Below, piece by piece: positions 1 through 8,464 of a stretch of 15,492 nucleotides of DNA. Numbering within the stretch: position 1 is the first letter of the stretch; every line of letters starts with the position of its first letter. The DNA is from Planctomycetia bacterium (lineage in GTDB: Bacteria; Planctomycetota; Planctomycetia; Pirellulales; UBA1268): NCBI GenBank assembly GCA_009923125.1, contig RFUD01000010.1, positions 1 through 15,492 on the forward strand, in the 5' to 3' direction. The notes beneath the pieces are model-generated. The model made no database searches. It saw nothing but the letters and a program-made list of their open reading frames with translations, and was not told the origin of the DNA. A program made the position numbers and the translations under genes.

Positions 1-3
1 ACG

Positions 4-46
4 GTGCGGCAGTGTAACGCCGGGTGCACGTCCGTCCCAGCCGCAC
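4..46 (-). terminator. Weak inverted repeat just after the triple-sulfatase stop
   Basis: GTGCGGC (4-10) and GCCGCAC (40-46) are exact reverse complements with a 29-nt spacer, beginning 6 bp past the TGA at 53-55. The position fits the end of the three-gene transcript, but the long loop and absence of a T-run make it a weak candidate. Nothing else is visible in positions 1-52. Confidence 0.22.
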
Positions 47-52
47 AGACCG

Positions 53-3000
53 TCAGCGGGCCGCGGCCGACTTCCGGCGCCTGGGTCCGTTCCAGTCGTG
101 CGTCCGCCACCAGTCGGGGCCTTCGGCCTCGATCTCGGCGGTGTGGGCCCGCAGCCGCTCGAGCATGCCGGCCAGGCGCTCGGGCTCGCGATCCGCAAGG
201 TCGTGCGCCTCGGCCCGGTCGGTCGCGAGGTCGTAGAGTTCCGACTTCGTGAGCGGCTCGTCCGTGACCAGTTTCCAGTTCTCCTCGCGAAACGCGACCT
301 TGCCGCCCCACCTCCAGTACAAGGGCTCCGGACGCTCGATCGGTGATCCACTCAGGGCGGGCAACAGGTTGACGCCATCGAGCGTGCGCTTCGCCGGTGG
401 TGCGATCCCCGCAGCTGCGAGCACGGTCGGAAAGACATCGCTGCCGACGACCGTCAGATCGCTCTCCATTCCCGGCTGAATCCTCCCCGGCCAGCGGACG
501 ATCCCGGGCACGCGATGCCCTCCCTCGTACACCGACCGCTTGCGCGCGCGGAGGCCGCCGGTCAGCCCCCGGCCGGGACCCTTTGCACCGTCCCCTTCCG
601 GCCCGTTGTCGCTCGTGAAGAACACGAGCGTGTCGTCGGCCACGCCGAGTTCGCCGAGGGCCTGCATCACCATCCCGAAGGCGTCGTCGAGTTGCGTCAC
701 GTTCGCCCGGTAGGTCCGTTCCACCGGGTCGGCGATCCCGGCATGGAGGGTTTCGTAGCGTTCGGCGGACGCGATGGGATAGTGCGGCTCGTGCGTCCAG
801 ACGGCGAGGAAGAACGGCTTCGCCGGATCGCGATTCGTCTTCAGCCACGACACCGCCTCCCCGGCGACGAACGGCGCCGAATAGTCGTCGGCCTTGCCGA
901 TCGCCGCGCCGTTCCTCACGAAGTTTTCCGGGAAGGCGTGGCTGGGCGCGGCGTTGTTCTGCGTGGCCAGCCACCAGGCATAGCCATGGTCGTTGGGCTG
1001 TGGCTGCTCCGGGGCGTTGAACCGGCCATTCAAGTGCCACTTGCCGACGTGGCAGGTGTCGTAGCCGGCGGCGCGCAGGAGCGTCGGGAGGGTGATCTCG
1101 CTCGTGCGCAGGTGGATCGGGCTCCCCTCGGGAATCCAGGTGAAGACGCCATTGCGATAGGGATGGCGACCGGTGAGAAGCGCCGCCCGCGACGGCGAGC
1201 ACACAGGGCAGGCCGAATGGCAGTCGGTGAGCTTCACGCCCTCCGCAGCGAACCGATCGAGGTTCGGCGTGATCGCGGCCGCGTTGCCATAGCAGCCGAG
1301 TTCGCCATACCCCAGATCATCGGCGAGGAACAGGACGACATTGGGCCGCATCGTCACCGCTTTGAATTGCCGGTCATACGCGGTCTTGAACGGATTCTCG
1401 GCGGGCCCGTCAAGATCCTCGTTGACGAGGTCTGGCTGCACGCTCTGCCACCACGCGTCATACGCGGCTGCGAGTCGCTTCACGACGTCCGGATGATCCT
1501 TCGCGACGTCGGCCTGCTCGCCTGGGTCGGCTGCGATGTCGTAGAGCTCCCACGCATCCGGGCGGTTCTTCACGTTCACGAGGCTCCACTGTCCCTCGCG
1601 GATCCGGCAGTTGCGATACGCGCTCTCCGCCGCCTTGCCCCGGTCCCAGCGGCCGACGTGCGTCACGAGCGGCCGGTCGGGCCAGGCGATCCGGGCGCCG
1701 CGGAGGAGCGGCGCGAAACTCCGTCCCTCCACCTTGTCCGCCACGGCCGCCGGAATCTCCACGTCGGCGATGTCGCAAAGCGTGGGCAGGACGTCGATAT
1801 GGGCCACGAGCGACGGCATGTCCATCCCCGCCGGCAGGCCTCCCTTCCACCGCCAGAAGCTCGGCACCCGCGTGCCGCCGCGATACGGCGAGCCCTTTTT
1901 CGCCCGCATCCCCGCGTTGAACACGGCCTCGCCGGCCGCCGTGCCGTTGTCGGTCGTGAACACGACGAGCGTGTCGTCAGCAATTCCCCACTCGTCGAGC
2001 TTGGCCAGCAGCCGGCCGACGTTCGTGTCGATGTTCTCGATCATGCCGTAGAACTTCGCGATCTGGGCCCGCTGTTTTTCGTGGGTGATACCGGCCGCCT
2101 CGAGCCGGGCGACGTAGGGCGCGTCCGAGCCGGGCGGGCAGTCGTAGGGAGCATGCGGGGCATTGGTCGCCACATAGCAGAAGAACGGTTCGTCGTCCTT
2201 GCGCTGCGCGTCGAGCCACTCGAGCGCCGCCTCGAAGAACACGTCGGTGCAGTAGCCCTTCGTCTTCACGAACGTGCCGTCACTCCTGATCACCGGATCG
2301 AAGTAGGTGTTGCCGGGAGCGTCGCCGCAGCTGCCCGGATACGACTGCCCGATCCCACCGCCGCCGTGGATGAAGACGCGGTCGAACCCGCGCTTGCCAG
2401 GCTGGTAGGCATCCTCGTCGCCCAAGTGCCATTTGCCGAAGATCCCGGTCGCATAGCCGGCGGTTTTCAGGATCTGCGGCAGCGTCGTCGCCGAGAGCGC
2501 CAGCCGCTCCCGCTCGTGGATCGTGTGCGTGACGCCGGAGCGGAACTCGTGCCGGCCGGTCATCAGGGCGGCGCGGGTCGGCGCGCAGGTGGGGCTCGCG
2601 TGGAACTCGGTGAGCCGCACGCTCTCGGCGTGCATCCGGTCGAGGTTCGGTGTCCTGACGACTGGATTCCCGTGGGCGGCGATGTCGCCGTAGCCCTGGT
2701 CGTCGGTGATCACGTAGATGATGTTCGGACGTTTCGTCCGCGCCTTCGCCGACACGGCCACCGGCTCGCTGGCAAGGGCTCGGCATTCGTCGGCGATCCG
2801 ATTCCACGCTGCCTCCAGCGTCTTAACACGCTCCGGCTCCGCCGTCGCGAGGTTTCGCGTCTCGGAGCGATCCGTGGCCAAGTCGTACAGTTCCCAGGGC
2901 GTCTTTCGCGCGGCGACGAGCTTCCAATCGCCGACCCGGACCGCGCGGTTGCCGTCATGGCACCACCACAGGGTGTCGTGCGCGGGCGCTGCCGCCGCAT

Positions 3001-4345
3001 CGCGGATGGCCGGTGCAAAACTCCTGCCCTGCAGCGGCGGCACCGGTGCCCCGGCGTGCTCCGTGGGCGGGGTGACTCCGGCCAGCTCGAGCACCGTGGG
3101 GACGACGTCGATCACGTGCACCGGCTGCGTCCGCAGCGCCCCTCGCGACTCGATGCCACGCGGCCAGTGGACGATCCACGGCGTGGCGATGCCCCCTTCG
3201 TGGACCCAGGTCTTGTGCCGGCGAAACGGCGTGTTCGCGCAGCTCGACCAGCCCGGTCCGAGGCAGAGGAACGTCTGCCGCGAGCCCGGCGGCGCGGCTG
3301 GATCGTGCCCCTCGCCGCGGATCATGATCTCAGCGCTCGCGCCGTTGTCGCTGGCGAACAGGATGAGCGTGTTCTCGAGGGCGCCCGTCGCCTCGAGGGC
3401 GGCGAGGATCCGGCCGATCTCCCGGTCCATGGCCTCGATCATCGCCGCGTGGATCGCCATCTTCTTGGCCTGAAACTCGCGCTGCTCGGGCGTGAGCTCC
3501 GCCCATGGCAGCGGACGATCTGCCTCGCCGGCACCGAGTCGGGCGAGCGTGTCGGGCTTCGGCTGATACGGTGGGCCGACCTCGCGTTCCAGTGGTGACC
3601 GCGGAGCCGTCACGACCCCCGTGTTCCGGAGCCGCTCGGAGCGCGCCTCCCGCACCGCATCCCAGCCGGCGCGATACCGGTCCTGGTATTTCGCGATCAG
3701 CTCCGGCGGCGCCTGAAGCGGAAAGTGCGGCGCGGTGAAGGCCACGTAGTGGAAAAACGGACGTGCCGAGAGGGTCGCTGCATGCGTCCGGAGGCATTGC
3801 ACCGCGTGGTCGCCGATCGCGGTCGTGGTGTAGAAGTCCTCCGCTGGCTCGACGGGCTGGCCGTCCTCCCGGACGCCGGCAGGGTCGAAGTAGTTGTGCT
3901 GTCCGGCACCGCTCACGTCGAGTGACCGGGAAAATCCCTGCTCGCGCGGGTCGCCGTCGATGTGCCACTTGCCCGAGTGGTAGCTCTCGTAACCGGCCGG
4001 CCTGAGCAGGTCGGGCAGGAGCCGGGCCCACGGCGGCCGCGTGCCGCTGGTGCCCCCCTTGCCGCCCGGCAGCGCGTCGCGCCGCGTCGCTTGGGCGTAA
4101 TAGCCCGTCAGCAGCGCCGCCCTCGACGGCCAGCAACGGGCCGTGTTGTAGCCCTGCGTGAACCTGAGGCCGCCCGCGGCGAGCCGATCGAGATTCGGCG
4201 TGTCGATCTCGCCGCCGTAGCAACCGAGATCGGAATAGCCGAGGTCGTCGGCGAGGATCACGACGACATTCGGGGGCGCGGCAGCAACGGCCGCCAAGCC
4301 CCACACCATCCAGGCCACGATCACCGCAGCATTCGCAAACCGCAT
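53..4345 (-). CDS. Exported triple sulfatase: three complete S1 sulfatase domains in one 1430-aa chain
   Basis: Predicted to hydrolyse sulfate esters outside the cytoplasm. Seen: a signal peptide (residues 1-23, cleavage likely after AAVAAA), then three sulfatase domains. Domain 1 (24-525) has metal-site D33-D34, formylglycine motif C71-W-P-S-R75, GKWH at 126 and D333-N334. It resembles arylsulfatases carrying the NRAVRVGDWKLV block. Domain 2 (538-998) has D548-D549, C587-A-P-T-R591, GKWH at 638 and D799-N800; its tail contains NPFKTAY, usual at the very end of such enzymes. Domain 3 (999-1430) has D1009-D1010, C1049-S-P-S-R1053, GKWH at 1101 and D1246-N1247. Single S1 sulfatases are usually about 450-600 aa, so this is three enzymes end to end. 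The open frame reaches 4435, inside the ThuA gene, but the ATG at 4345 has AGGAGG 9 nt upstream and a signal peptide. Last gene of a three-gene run. Substrate unknown; domain family certain. Confidence 0.93.
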   Translation of the reverse strand: MRFANAAVIVAWMVWGLAAVAAAPPNVVVILADDLGYSDLGCYGGEIDTPNLDRLAAGGLRFTQGYNTARCWPSRAALLTGYYAQATRRDALPGGKGGTSGTRPPWARLLPDLLRPAGYESYHSGKWHIDGDPREQGFSRSLDVSGAGQHNYFDPAGVREDGQPVEPAEDFYTTTAIGDHAVQCLRTHAATLSARPFFHYVAFTAPHFPLQAPPELIAKYQDRYRAGWDAVREARSERLRNTGVVTAPRSPLEREVGPPYQPKPDTLARLGAGEADRPLPWAELTPEQREFQAKKMAIHAAMIEAMDREIGRILAALEATGALENTLILFASDNGASAEIMIRGEGHDPAAPPGSRQTFLCLGPGWSSCANTPFRRHKTWVHEGGIATPWIVHWPRGIESRGALRTQPVHVIDVVPTVLELAGVTPPTEHAGAPVPPLQGRSFAPAIRDAAAAPAHDTLWWCHDGNRAVRVGDWKLVAARKTPWELYDLATDRSETRNLATAEPERVKTLEAAWNRIADECRALASEPVAVSAKARTKRPNIIYVITDDQGYGDIAAHGNPVVRTPNLDRMHAESVRLTEFHASPTCAPTRAALMTGRHEFRSGVTHTIHERERLALSATTLPQILKTAGYATGIFGKWHLGDEDAYQPGKRGFDRVFIHGGGGIGQSYPGSCGDAPGNTYFDPVIRSDGTFVKTKGYCTDVFFEAALEWLDAQRKDDEPFFCYVATNAPHAPYDCPPGSDAPYVARLEAAGITHEKQRAQIAKFYGMIENIDTNVGRLLAKLDEWGIADDTLVVFTTDNGTAAGEAVFNAGMRAKKGSPYRGGTRVPSFWRWKGGLPAGMDMPSLVAHIDVLPTLCDIADVEIPAAVADKVEGRSFAPLLRGARIAWPDRPLVTHVGRWDRGKAAESAYRNCRIREGQWSLVNVKNRPDAWELYDIAADPGEQADVAKDHPDVVKRLAAAYDAWWQSVQPDLVNEDLDGPAENPFKTAYDRQFKAVTMRPNVVLFLADDLGYGELGCYGNAAAITPNLDRFAAEGVKLTDCHSACPVCSPSRAALLTGRHPYRNGVFTWIPEGSPIHLRTSEITLPTLLRAAGYDTCHVGKWHLNGRFNAPEQPQPNDHGYAWWLATQNNAAPSHAFPENFVRNGAAIGKADDYSAPFVAGEAVSWLKTNRDPAKPFFLAVWTHEPHYPIASAERYETLHAGIADPVERTYRANVTQLDDAFGMVMQALGELGVADDTLVFFTSDNGPEGDGAKGPGRGLTGGLRARKRSVYEGGHRVPGIVRWPGRIQPGMESDLTVVGSDVFPTVLAAAGIAPPAKRTLDGVNLLPALSGSPIERPEPLYWRWGGKVAFREENWKLVTDEPLTKSELYDLATDRAEAHDLADREPERLAGMLERLRAHTAEIEAEGPDWWRTHDWNGPRRRKSAAAR

Positions 4346-4354
4346 CGAACGAGC

Positions 4355-4360
4355 CCTCCT
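4355..4360 (-). promoter_or_regulatory. Shine-Dalgarno of the triple sulfatase
   Basis: AGGAGG on the minus strand, 9 nt before the ATG at 4345. It fixes the start there and excludes the open-frame start at 4435, which lies inside the preceding gene and would bury the signal peptide. Confidence 0.8.
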
Positions 4361-4391
4361 GTCGTCAGGTCGGCGACCGCTCTGCAGGCCG

Positions 4392-5537
4392 TCACGGTTT
4401 CTCGATCTCGGCGACCACCTTGGCATAGGCGGCACCGCGTTCCTCGGGCTTCAGACTGCGCAGCTCGAGGAGCATCGGCCGCAGGCCCACGGCCCATGCC
4501 TGGTCCTTCGTGATCTTGGCGTCGGCCTTGGCCCGCAGGGCATCGGCATCGAGGCTTCCAGCGGCAGCAGCCGCAGCCACCACGCTCCGCACGTATTCCG
4601 CGGCCTGCACCTCGGGGTTCGGCGTCGCCGACGCGGTCACGCGGCCGAGCGCCCAGGCGATCCCCTGCTCCATGTGCTTTTTGAACATGGGGTCGTTCCA
4701 GGTCGCGTCGTTGTGGCCGAAGTTCGTGGAGAACACCCTGCCATTCCCGTAGTCACGCACCCACGCCACCGGCACGTGCCAGGGCTCCTTCGGGGTGCTC
4801 GCCGCCATGTCGAGGCTCACGAGCACACGGAGATTGTCCGGCTTGTACCGCGGGTCGTACTGGTAGATCTCGTCCTTCCAGCGAAACCGCCCGGGAAACA
4901 TCGCCACCACCGGATGACCCGGTTCGTGGACGACGAAGCCGTGCTCCCCGCCGGCATTCCACGGATGGCCGGCGAAAGCGCCGCCCACCATGTCGCAGTA
5001 GGCATCGGAACTCTTCAGCGTGTCGGTGGCCGCGTGGAAGCCGATGAACGCCTTGCCCGATTTGATCCAGGCGAGAAACCCGTCCAGATCGGGAATTGGA
5101 AGTTCGCCCGTCGTGCTCGCGAAGATCACGCCATCGAAGAGGGCGAGTGAGTCCGGCGCGAACGCTTTCGCGAACTGCTCGCGGAGCGTCGCCTGCCAAG
5201 GGGCGTCGTCTTTCTTGAACTGCTCCTGCGCCGCCTTGAACGCCGCCTGCTCCGCCGCCCATGCCTCGTCGGTCGTATCCTTGCCCCGCTTCGGAGCCTT
5301 GGGTGCCGGCGGGCGGCCGGGGGGCATCCGCAGGAAGTCGACGTGGAAGAGCCCGCTCGAGCGGCCGAGTTCCTCGAGCACGGGTTCCGCCGTGGCGATC
5401 GAGGCGTGGCGGAACCCCGTCGTCACGGTGACGACGAGCAGCCGGGCGGGCTTGGCCGCATCCGCCGCGGGCGCGGCCTGCATGGCCGCCGCCATGATGA
5501 ACCCGACGATCACGCCCACCCACAATCGCTGCACCAT
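4392..5537 (-). CDS. Secreted ThuA-like domain protein
   Basis: 381 aa. Residues 1-26 form a signal peptide (hydrophobic VGVIVGFIMAAAMQA, then APAADA), so the protein is exported. The ThuA domain (class I glutamine-amidotransferase-like fold) spans about residues 30-300: LLVVTVTTGFRHASI at the start, then GVIFASTTGELPI, FIGFHAATDT, GHPWNAGGEHGF, DEIYQYDPRY and finally VAWVRDYGNGRVFSTNFGHN. A charged/proline insert after the first strand and an Ala-rich helical C-terminus (about 300-381) flank it. The family is named after the Rhizobium trehalose-utilisation gene thuA and is widespread in planctomycetes near carbohydrate genes; the reaction of secreted members is not established. It lies 53 bp after the double sulfatase and 46 bp before the triple sulfatase, so co-transcription is likely and a role with the same glycan is inferred. 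The frame is open to 5690, but the ATG at 5537 has GAGGTGA upstream and the signal peptide. Confidence 0.9.
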   Translation of the reverse strand: MVQRLWVGVIVGFIMAAAMQAAPAADAAKPARLLVVTVTTGFRHASIATAEPVLEELGRSSGLFHVDFLRMPPGRPPAPKAPKRGKDTTDEAWAAEQAAFKAAQEQFKKDDAPWQATLREQFAKAFAPDSLALFDGVIFASTTGELPIPDLDGFLAWIKSGKAFIGFHAATDTLKSSDAYCDMVGGAFAGHPWNAGGEHGFVVHEPGHPVVAMFPGRFRWKDEIYQYDPRYKPDNLRVLVSLDMAASTPKEPWHVPVAWVRDYGNGRVFSTNFGHNDATWNDPMFKKHMEQGIAWALGRVTASATPNPEVQAAEYVRSVVAAAAAAGSLDADALRAKADAKITKDQAWAVGLRPMLLELRSLKPEERGAAYAKVVAEIEKP

Positions 5538-5541
5538 GTCT

Positions 5542-5548
5542 TCACCTC
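5542..5548 (-). promoter_or_regulatory. Shine-Dalgarno of the ThuA-like gene
   Basis: GAGGTGA on the minus strand; the GAGG core lies 7 nt before the ATG at 5537. It decides against the longer frame starting at 5690, whose extra 51 residues are low-complexity and overlap the upstream coding sequence. Confidence 0.7.
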
Positions 5549-5590
5549 GTGCGAAAATGCCACCGGAGCCCGCCTGACGCCGCCCAGAGT

Positions 5591-8344
5591 CTACTTCCCC
5601 GCGCGGCGGCGTGGCACCGCGTCGGGCCCGAACGGATCGACCGGCTGGGGGTTGGGCGTGGGCATCGCCGACCCCACCCGATTCCTCCACGCCACGAGCC
5701 GGGCCTTGAGTTCGGCGGCCCGCTCGGGACGCTCGGCGGCCAGGTCGCGCCGCTCACCGGGATCGCTCGCGAGATCGAAGAGTTCGACCTTCCCGTCTTC
5801 AAAAAGCTCCACGACCTTCTCGCTCCCGGCCACGAGCGCCGCCGCCGGGCGGCCACCCTGGTTCGAATAGTGCGGATAGTGCCAGACGAGGTCGCGCGGG
5901 CCGAGCGGGCCGGAGCCCGAGAGCACGGGCCGCAGGGTCGCGCCATCGAGTGGAGCATCGTCCCGGCCCTTCACGCCCGCGGCGTCGAGCACGGTCGCCG
6001 CGATGTCGAGCGTGGTGACGGGCACGTCGCTCGTCGTGCCTGGCCGCACGATCCCCGGCCAGCGCACGATCAAGGGCACGCGGATGCCACCCTCGTACAC
6101 GAACCCCTTCCCTGCGCGCAGGGGGCGATTTGACGTGGGTGCACCCTCGGCGGTCGACAGACCGCCATTGTCGCTCGTGAACACGACGAGCGTGTTCTCC
6201 TGCTGGCCTGCCTTCTCCACCGCAGCGAGCACCGTCGCCACCGTCTCGTCCATCTCGCGGATCATGCCGGCGTAGACCGGGTGGTTTTGCACCGCACGCG
6301 TGGCCGGCTCGCCCGGCACAGGTGGCGGCACATCGAATCTCGGGCCCACGCCCACCGCTCTCCGCCCCTCCTCGGCGGCAAGTTCGGGCCGCGTGATCAA
6401 TGGCACATGCACGGAATGCATCGGCACATAGCAGAAGAAGGGCCGGTCGCGGTTCGACTCGATGAACGTCGCCGCCTGCGCCGCGATCGCCCGGGCATGG
6501 AGCGGGTCGTCGGCCGGGCCGCTGCCTGGCCCCACGGTCGTGGAGCCGGTCACGTCGAATCCGTGCATGGTGATCTCGGCCGGCGGCCCAAGATGCCATT
6601 TTCCAAAGACGCCGGTCGTGTAGCCTCCCTCGTGCAATCGCTCGGCGACGGTGACTTCGCTCGCGGGAAGAGCGTGGAGGAAGTCTGCCGGCACGAGGCT
6701 GCCGCGACGGTCACCAGCGATAAAGTTCGTGATCCTCACCCGCGCGGGATGCCGGCCCGTCACGAGCGCCGCCCGCGTCGGCGAGCAGACGGGCGCTGCC
6801 GCGTAGCCGCGTGTGAAGAGCATGCCTTCAGCGGCGAGCCGGTCGATCGCCGGCGAGCGATGGAACGTGCTGCCCGTACAGCCGAGGTCGTGCGCGCCGA
6901 GATCGTCGGCCAGAAACACGACGATGTTCGGCGGGCGGTCGCCGCCGGTCGGTGTCGCAGCGCCCGGAGAAGCGCCTGCCGTCTGCTTCGCGGGGTTCCA
7001 CCAGGCATCGAGGCTCGCACGGAGATCGGCGACCGCCTCCGGATGGGCAGCCGCGACATTCGCGGTTTCCTCGGGATCGGTGACAATGTCGAAGAGCTCG
7101 ATCTCGCCGCGCTCATACCGGACGCGCGAGTGGGGATCGACCCGCTTCGCTTCCTCCGCGGGCAGCGCACCACCCACTCCCGCCGTCGTCGGCACGATCA
7201 ACTTCCAGCGGTCGCGCACGGTCCAGCGCCAGAGCAGGCTCTGCGCCGGATCGTCGAGATCGACGAGCGTATGCGTAAAGCACTCGCCGAACACCTGCCG
7301 CCGCGCGGCCACGGCGTTTTCATCCAGCAGGTTCACGCCCGGCAGCCCGGCCGGTGGCTCGACGCCACACGCCGCGAGCACGGTGGGCAGGATGTCGATC
7401 GCACTCGCCAAGGCGTCGCTCCTTCGCGGCTGGATCATGCCCGGGCAGCGGAGCATGATCGGGCTGCGGAGGCCGCCGTCGTACGGCGAGAGCTTCGAGC
7501 GGGGTGCGAACCGCGGCGAGTCCGGGCTCTGGATCCAGCCGTTGTCGGTGACGTACACGACGAGTGTGTTCGCCGACAGCTGCTCGCGGTCGAGATGATC
7601 GAGCAGATCGCCGACCGTGCGGTCGAACCGTTCGACGTTGCCCCAGTAGCGGGCCACGTGGACGCTGTCGGTCTTCGCGGCATAGTGCTCGACGAGTTCC
7701 GGGGTGGGGTCGTGCGGATCGTGGGGCAGCATCGGCGCATACCACACGAAGAACGGCTTGCCGGCCGCACGCGCACGGCCGATGAAATCCTCGATCGGCT
7801 GCATCGTCTTCCGGCCGATGGCGAGCCCGTCGTCGCCGTGCCGCGCGCCCTTCGTCATCCCCTCGGTGAACCCACCTCGCGAAAAATCCCCCTGCCACCA
7901 TTTCCCGGTCTGCAGGCTCGCATAGCCGCGCGCACCGAGCAGCCGCGGCAGCGTGGGCCAGTCCTCGAGGTGCCGAGTCATCCGCTCGCGACCGGCCGCG
8001 AATACATCCCTGTCGCCCGGTGGATCGTTGCCCACGACCCTGTGCTCGTGCGGATACCGGCCGGTGATGACCGAGGCGAGGCTCGGACAGCAAAGGCTGC
8101 TCGTCACGTAGCCACGCGTGAACACCAGGCTCTCGCGGGCGAGCCGGTCGAGGTGCGGCGTGCGCAGGTGCGGATGGCCCATGAACGCATAGTCGCGCCA
8201 GTGCTGGTCGTCGGAGAGGATGAACACCACATTCGGTGGTGAGGCCGCGGCCCCGGCGGGCTCCGCGCCGGCAGCCCCACGGCCCACGAGACACGCCCAC
8301 ACACACGCCCACAGCACGCACGCCATTCCTGAAGATCGGGTCAT
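5591..8344 (-). CDS. Exported double sulfatase; first domain has an Arg-less active-site motif
   Basis: 917 aa. Residues 1-27 are a signal peptide (MTRSSGMACVLWACVWACLV then GRGAAGA). Domain 1 (36-452) is a sulfatase with D45-D46, GKWW at 147, D267-N268 and K284. Its signature reads C85-C86-P87-S88-L89, so the Arg of the CxPxR formylglycine motif is Leu. A Gly/Ala/Pro/Thr linker (453-470) leads to domain 2 (472-895), which has D480-D481, the canonical C520-S-P-T-R524, GKWH at 581 and D725-N726. Domain 2 ends with MPTPNP, a tail common in one large group of planctomycete sulfatases, and closely resembles the middle domain of the divergent gene at 8472. First gene of the minus-strand run. The start at 8344 has GGGG 8 nt upstream; an alternative ATG at 8326 would still leave a signal peptide. 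Sulfatase assignment is certain for domain 2; activity of domain 1 depends on whether the variant motif is matured. Confidence 0.92.
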   Translation of the reverse strand: MTRSSGMACVLWACVWACLVGRGAAGAEPAGAAASPPNVVFILSDDQHWRDYAFMGHPHLRTPHLDRLARESLVFTRGYVTSSLCCPSLASVITGRYPHEHRVVGNDPPGDRDVFAAGRERMTRHLEDWPTLPRLLGARGYASLQTGKWWQGDFSRGGFTEGMTKGARHGDDGLAIGRKTMQPIEDFIGRARAAGKPFFVWYAPMLPHDPHDPTPELVEHYAAKTDSVHVARYWGNVERFDRTVGDLLDHLDREQLSANTLVVYVTDNGWIQSPDSPRFAPRSKLSPYDGGLRSPIMLRCPGMIQPRRSDALASAIDILPTVLAACGVEPPAGLPGVNLLDENAVAARRQVFGECFTHTLVDLDDPAQSLLWRWTVRDRWKLIVPTTAGVGGALPAEEAKRVDPHSRVRYERGEIELFDIVTDPEETANVAAAHPEAVADLRASLDAWWNPAKQTAGASPGAATPTGGDRPPNIVVFLADDLGAHDLGCTGSTFHRSPAIDRLAAEGMLFTRGYAAAPVCSPTRAALVTGRHPARVRITNFIAGDRRGSLVPADFLHALPASEVTVAERLHEGGYTTGVFGKWHLGPPAEITMHGFDVTGSTTVGPGSGPADDPLHARAIAAQAATFIESNRDRPFFCYVPMHSVHVPLITRPELAAEEGRRAVGVGPRFDVPPPVPGEPATRAVQNHPVYAGMIREMDETVATVLAAVEKAGQQENTLVVFTSDNGGLSTAEGAPTSNRPLRAGKGFVYEGGIRVPLIVRWPGIVRPGTTSDVPVTTLDIAATVLDAAGVKGRDDAPLDGATLRPVLSGSGPLGPRDLVWHYPHYSNQGGRPAAALVAGSEKVVELFEDGKVELFDLASDPGERRDLAAERPERAAELKARLVAWRNRVGSAMPTPNPQPVDPFGPDAVPRRRAGK

Positions 8345-8375
8345 TTATCGATCCCCATACATGAATCGTGAACAC

Positions 8376-8399
8376 GGCCGCCGGGACGTTGCGGCGGCC
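8376..8399. repeat. Perfect 8-bp inverted repeat in the divergent promoter region
   Basis: GGCCGCCG (8376-8383) and CGGCGGCC (8392-8399) are exact reverse complements separated by 8 nt. The centre-to-centre distance is 16 bp, about one and a half helical turns. It lies 32 bp from the minus-strand start and 73 bp from the plus-strand start. It could be a regulator-binding site or an mRNA hairpin; chance is possible in such GC-rich DNA. Confidence 0.5.
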
Positions 8400-8460
8400 C
8401 TGACCTTGCACGATATTGTCGCAGCGCAGTCTCGAACGCTCCACCGTGCCCTGCTTCAAC

Positions 8461-8464
8461 GGAG
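8461..8464 (+). promoter_or_regulatory. Shine-Dalgarno of the phosphatase-sulfatase fusion
   Basis: GGAG with 7 nt to the ATG at 8472. It places the start directly before the signal peptide and excludes the open-frame start at 8220, which lies opposite the 5' end of the divergent gene and encodes a His/Ala/Pro-rich junk-like leader. Confidence 0.6.

Noticed and set aside
1352..2734. Sequencing error or assembly join as the source of the sulfatase fusions
   Set aside because: It would require three separate genes each to have lost stops and internal signal peptides while keeping every domain in frame and intact. Not excluded, but less economical than real fusion.
515..3598. 1027-codon open frame on the plus strand, antisense to the triple sulfatase
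   Set aside because: Its translation is a Arg/Val/His-rich mirror of the sulfatase codons with no domain, signal peptide or start signal. Long antisense frames are expected from the GC-rich codon bias here.
6281..8242. 653-codon plus-strand open frame antisense to the double sulfatase
   Set aside because: Same type of codon-bias shadow; no recognisable motif, while the minus strand has complete sulfatase motifs.
8270..8344. Possible lipoprotein signal (several Cys near the signal peptide) in the double sulfatase
   Set aside because: The residues before the Cys are WA, which do not fit the lipobox pattern. An ordinary cleavable signal peptide is the better reading.
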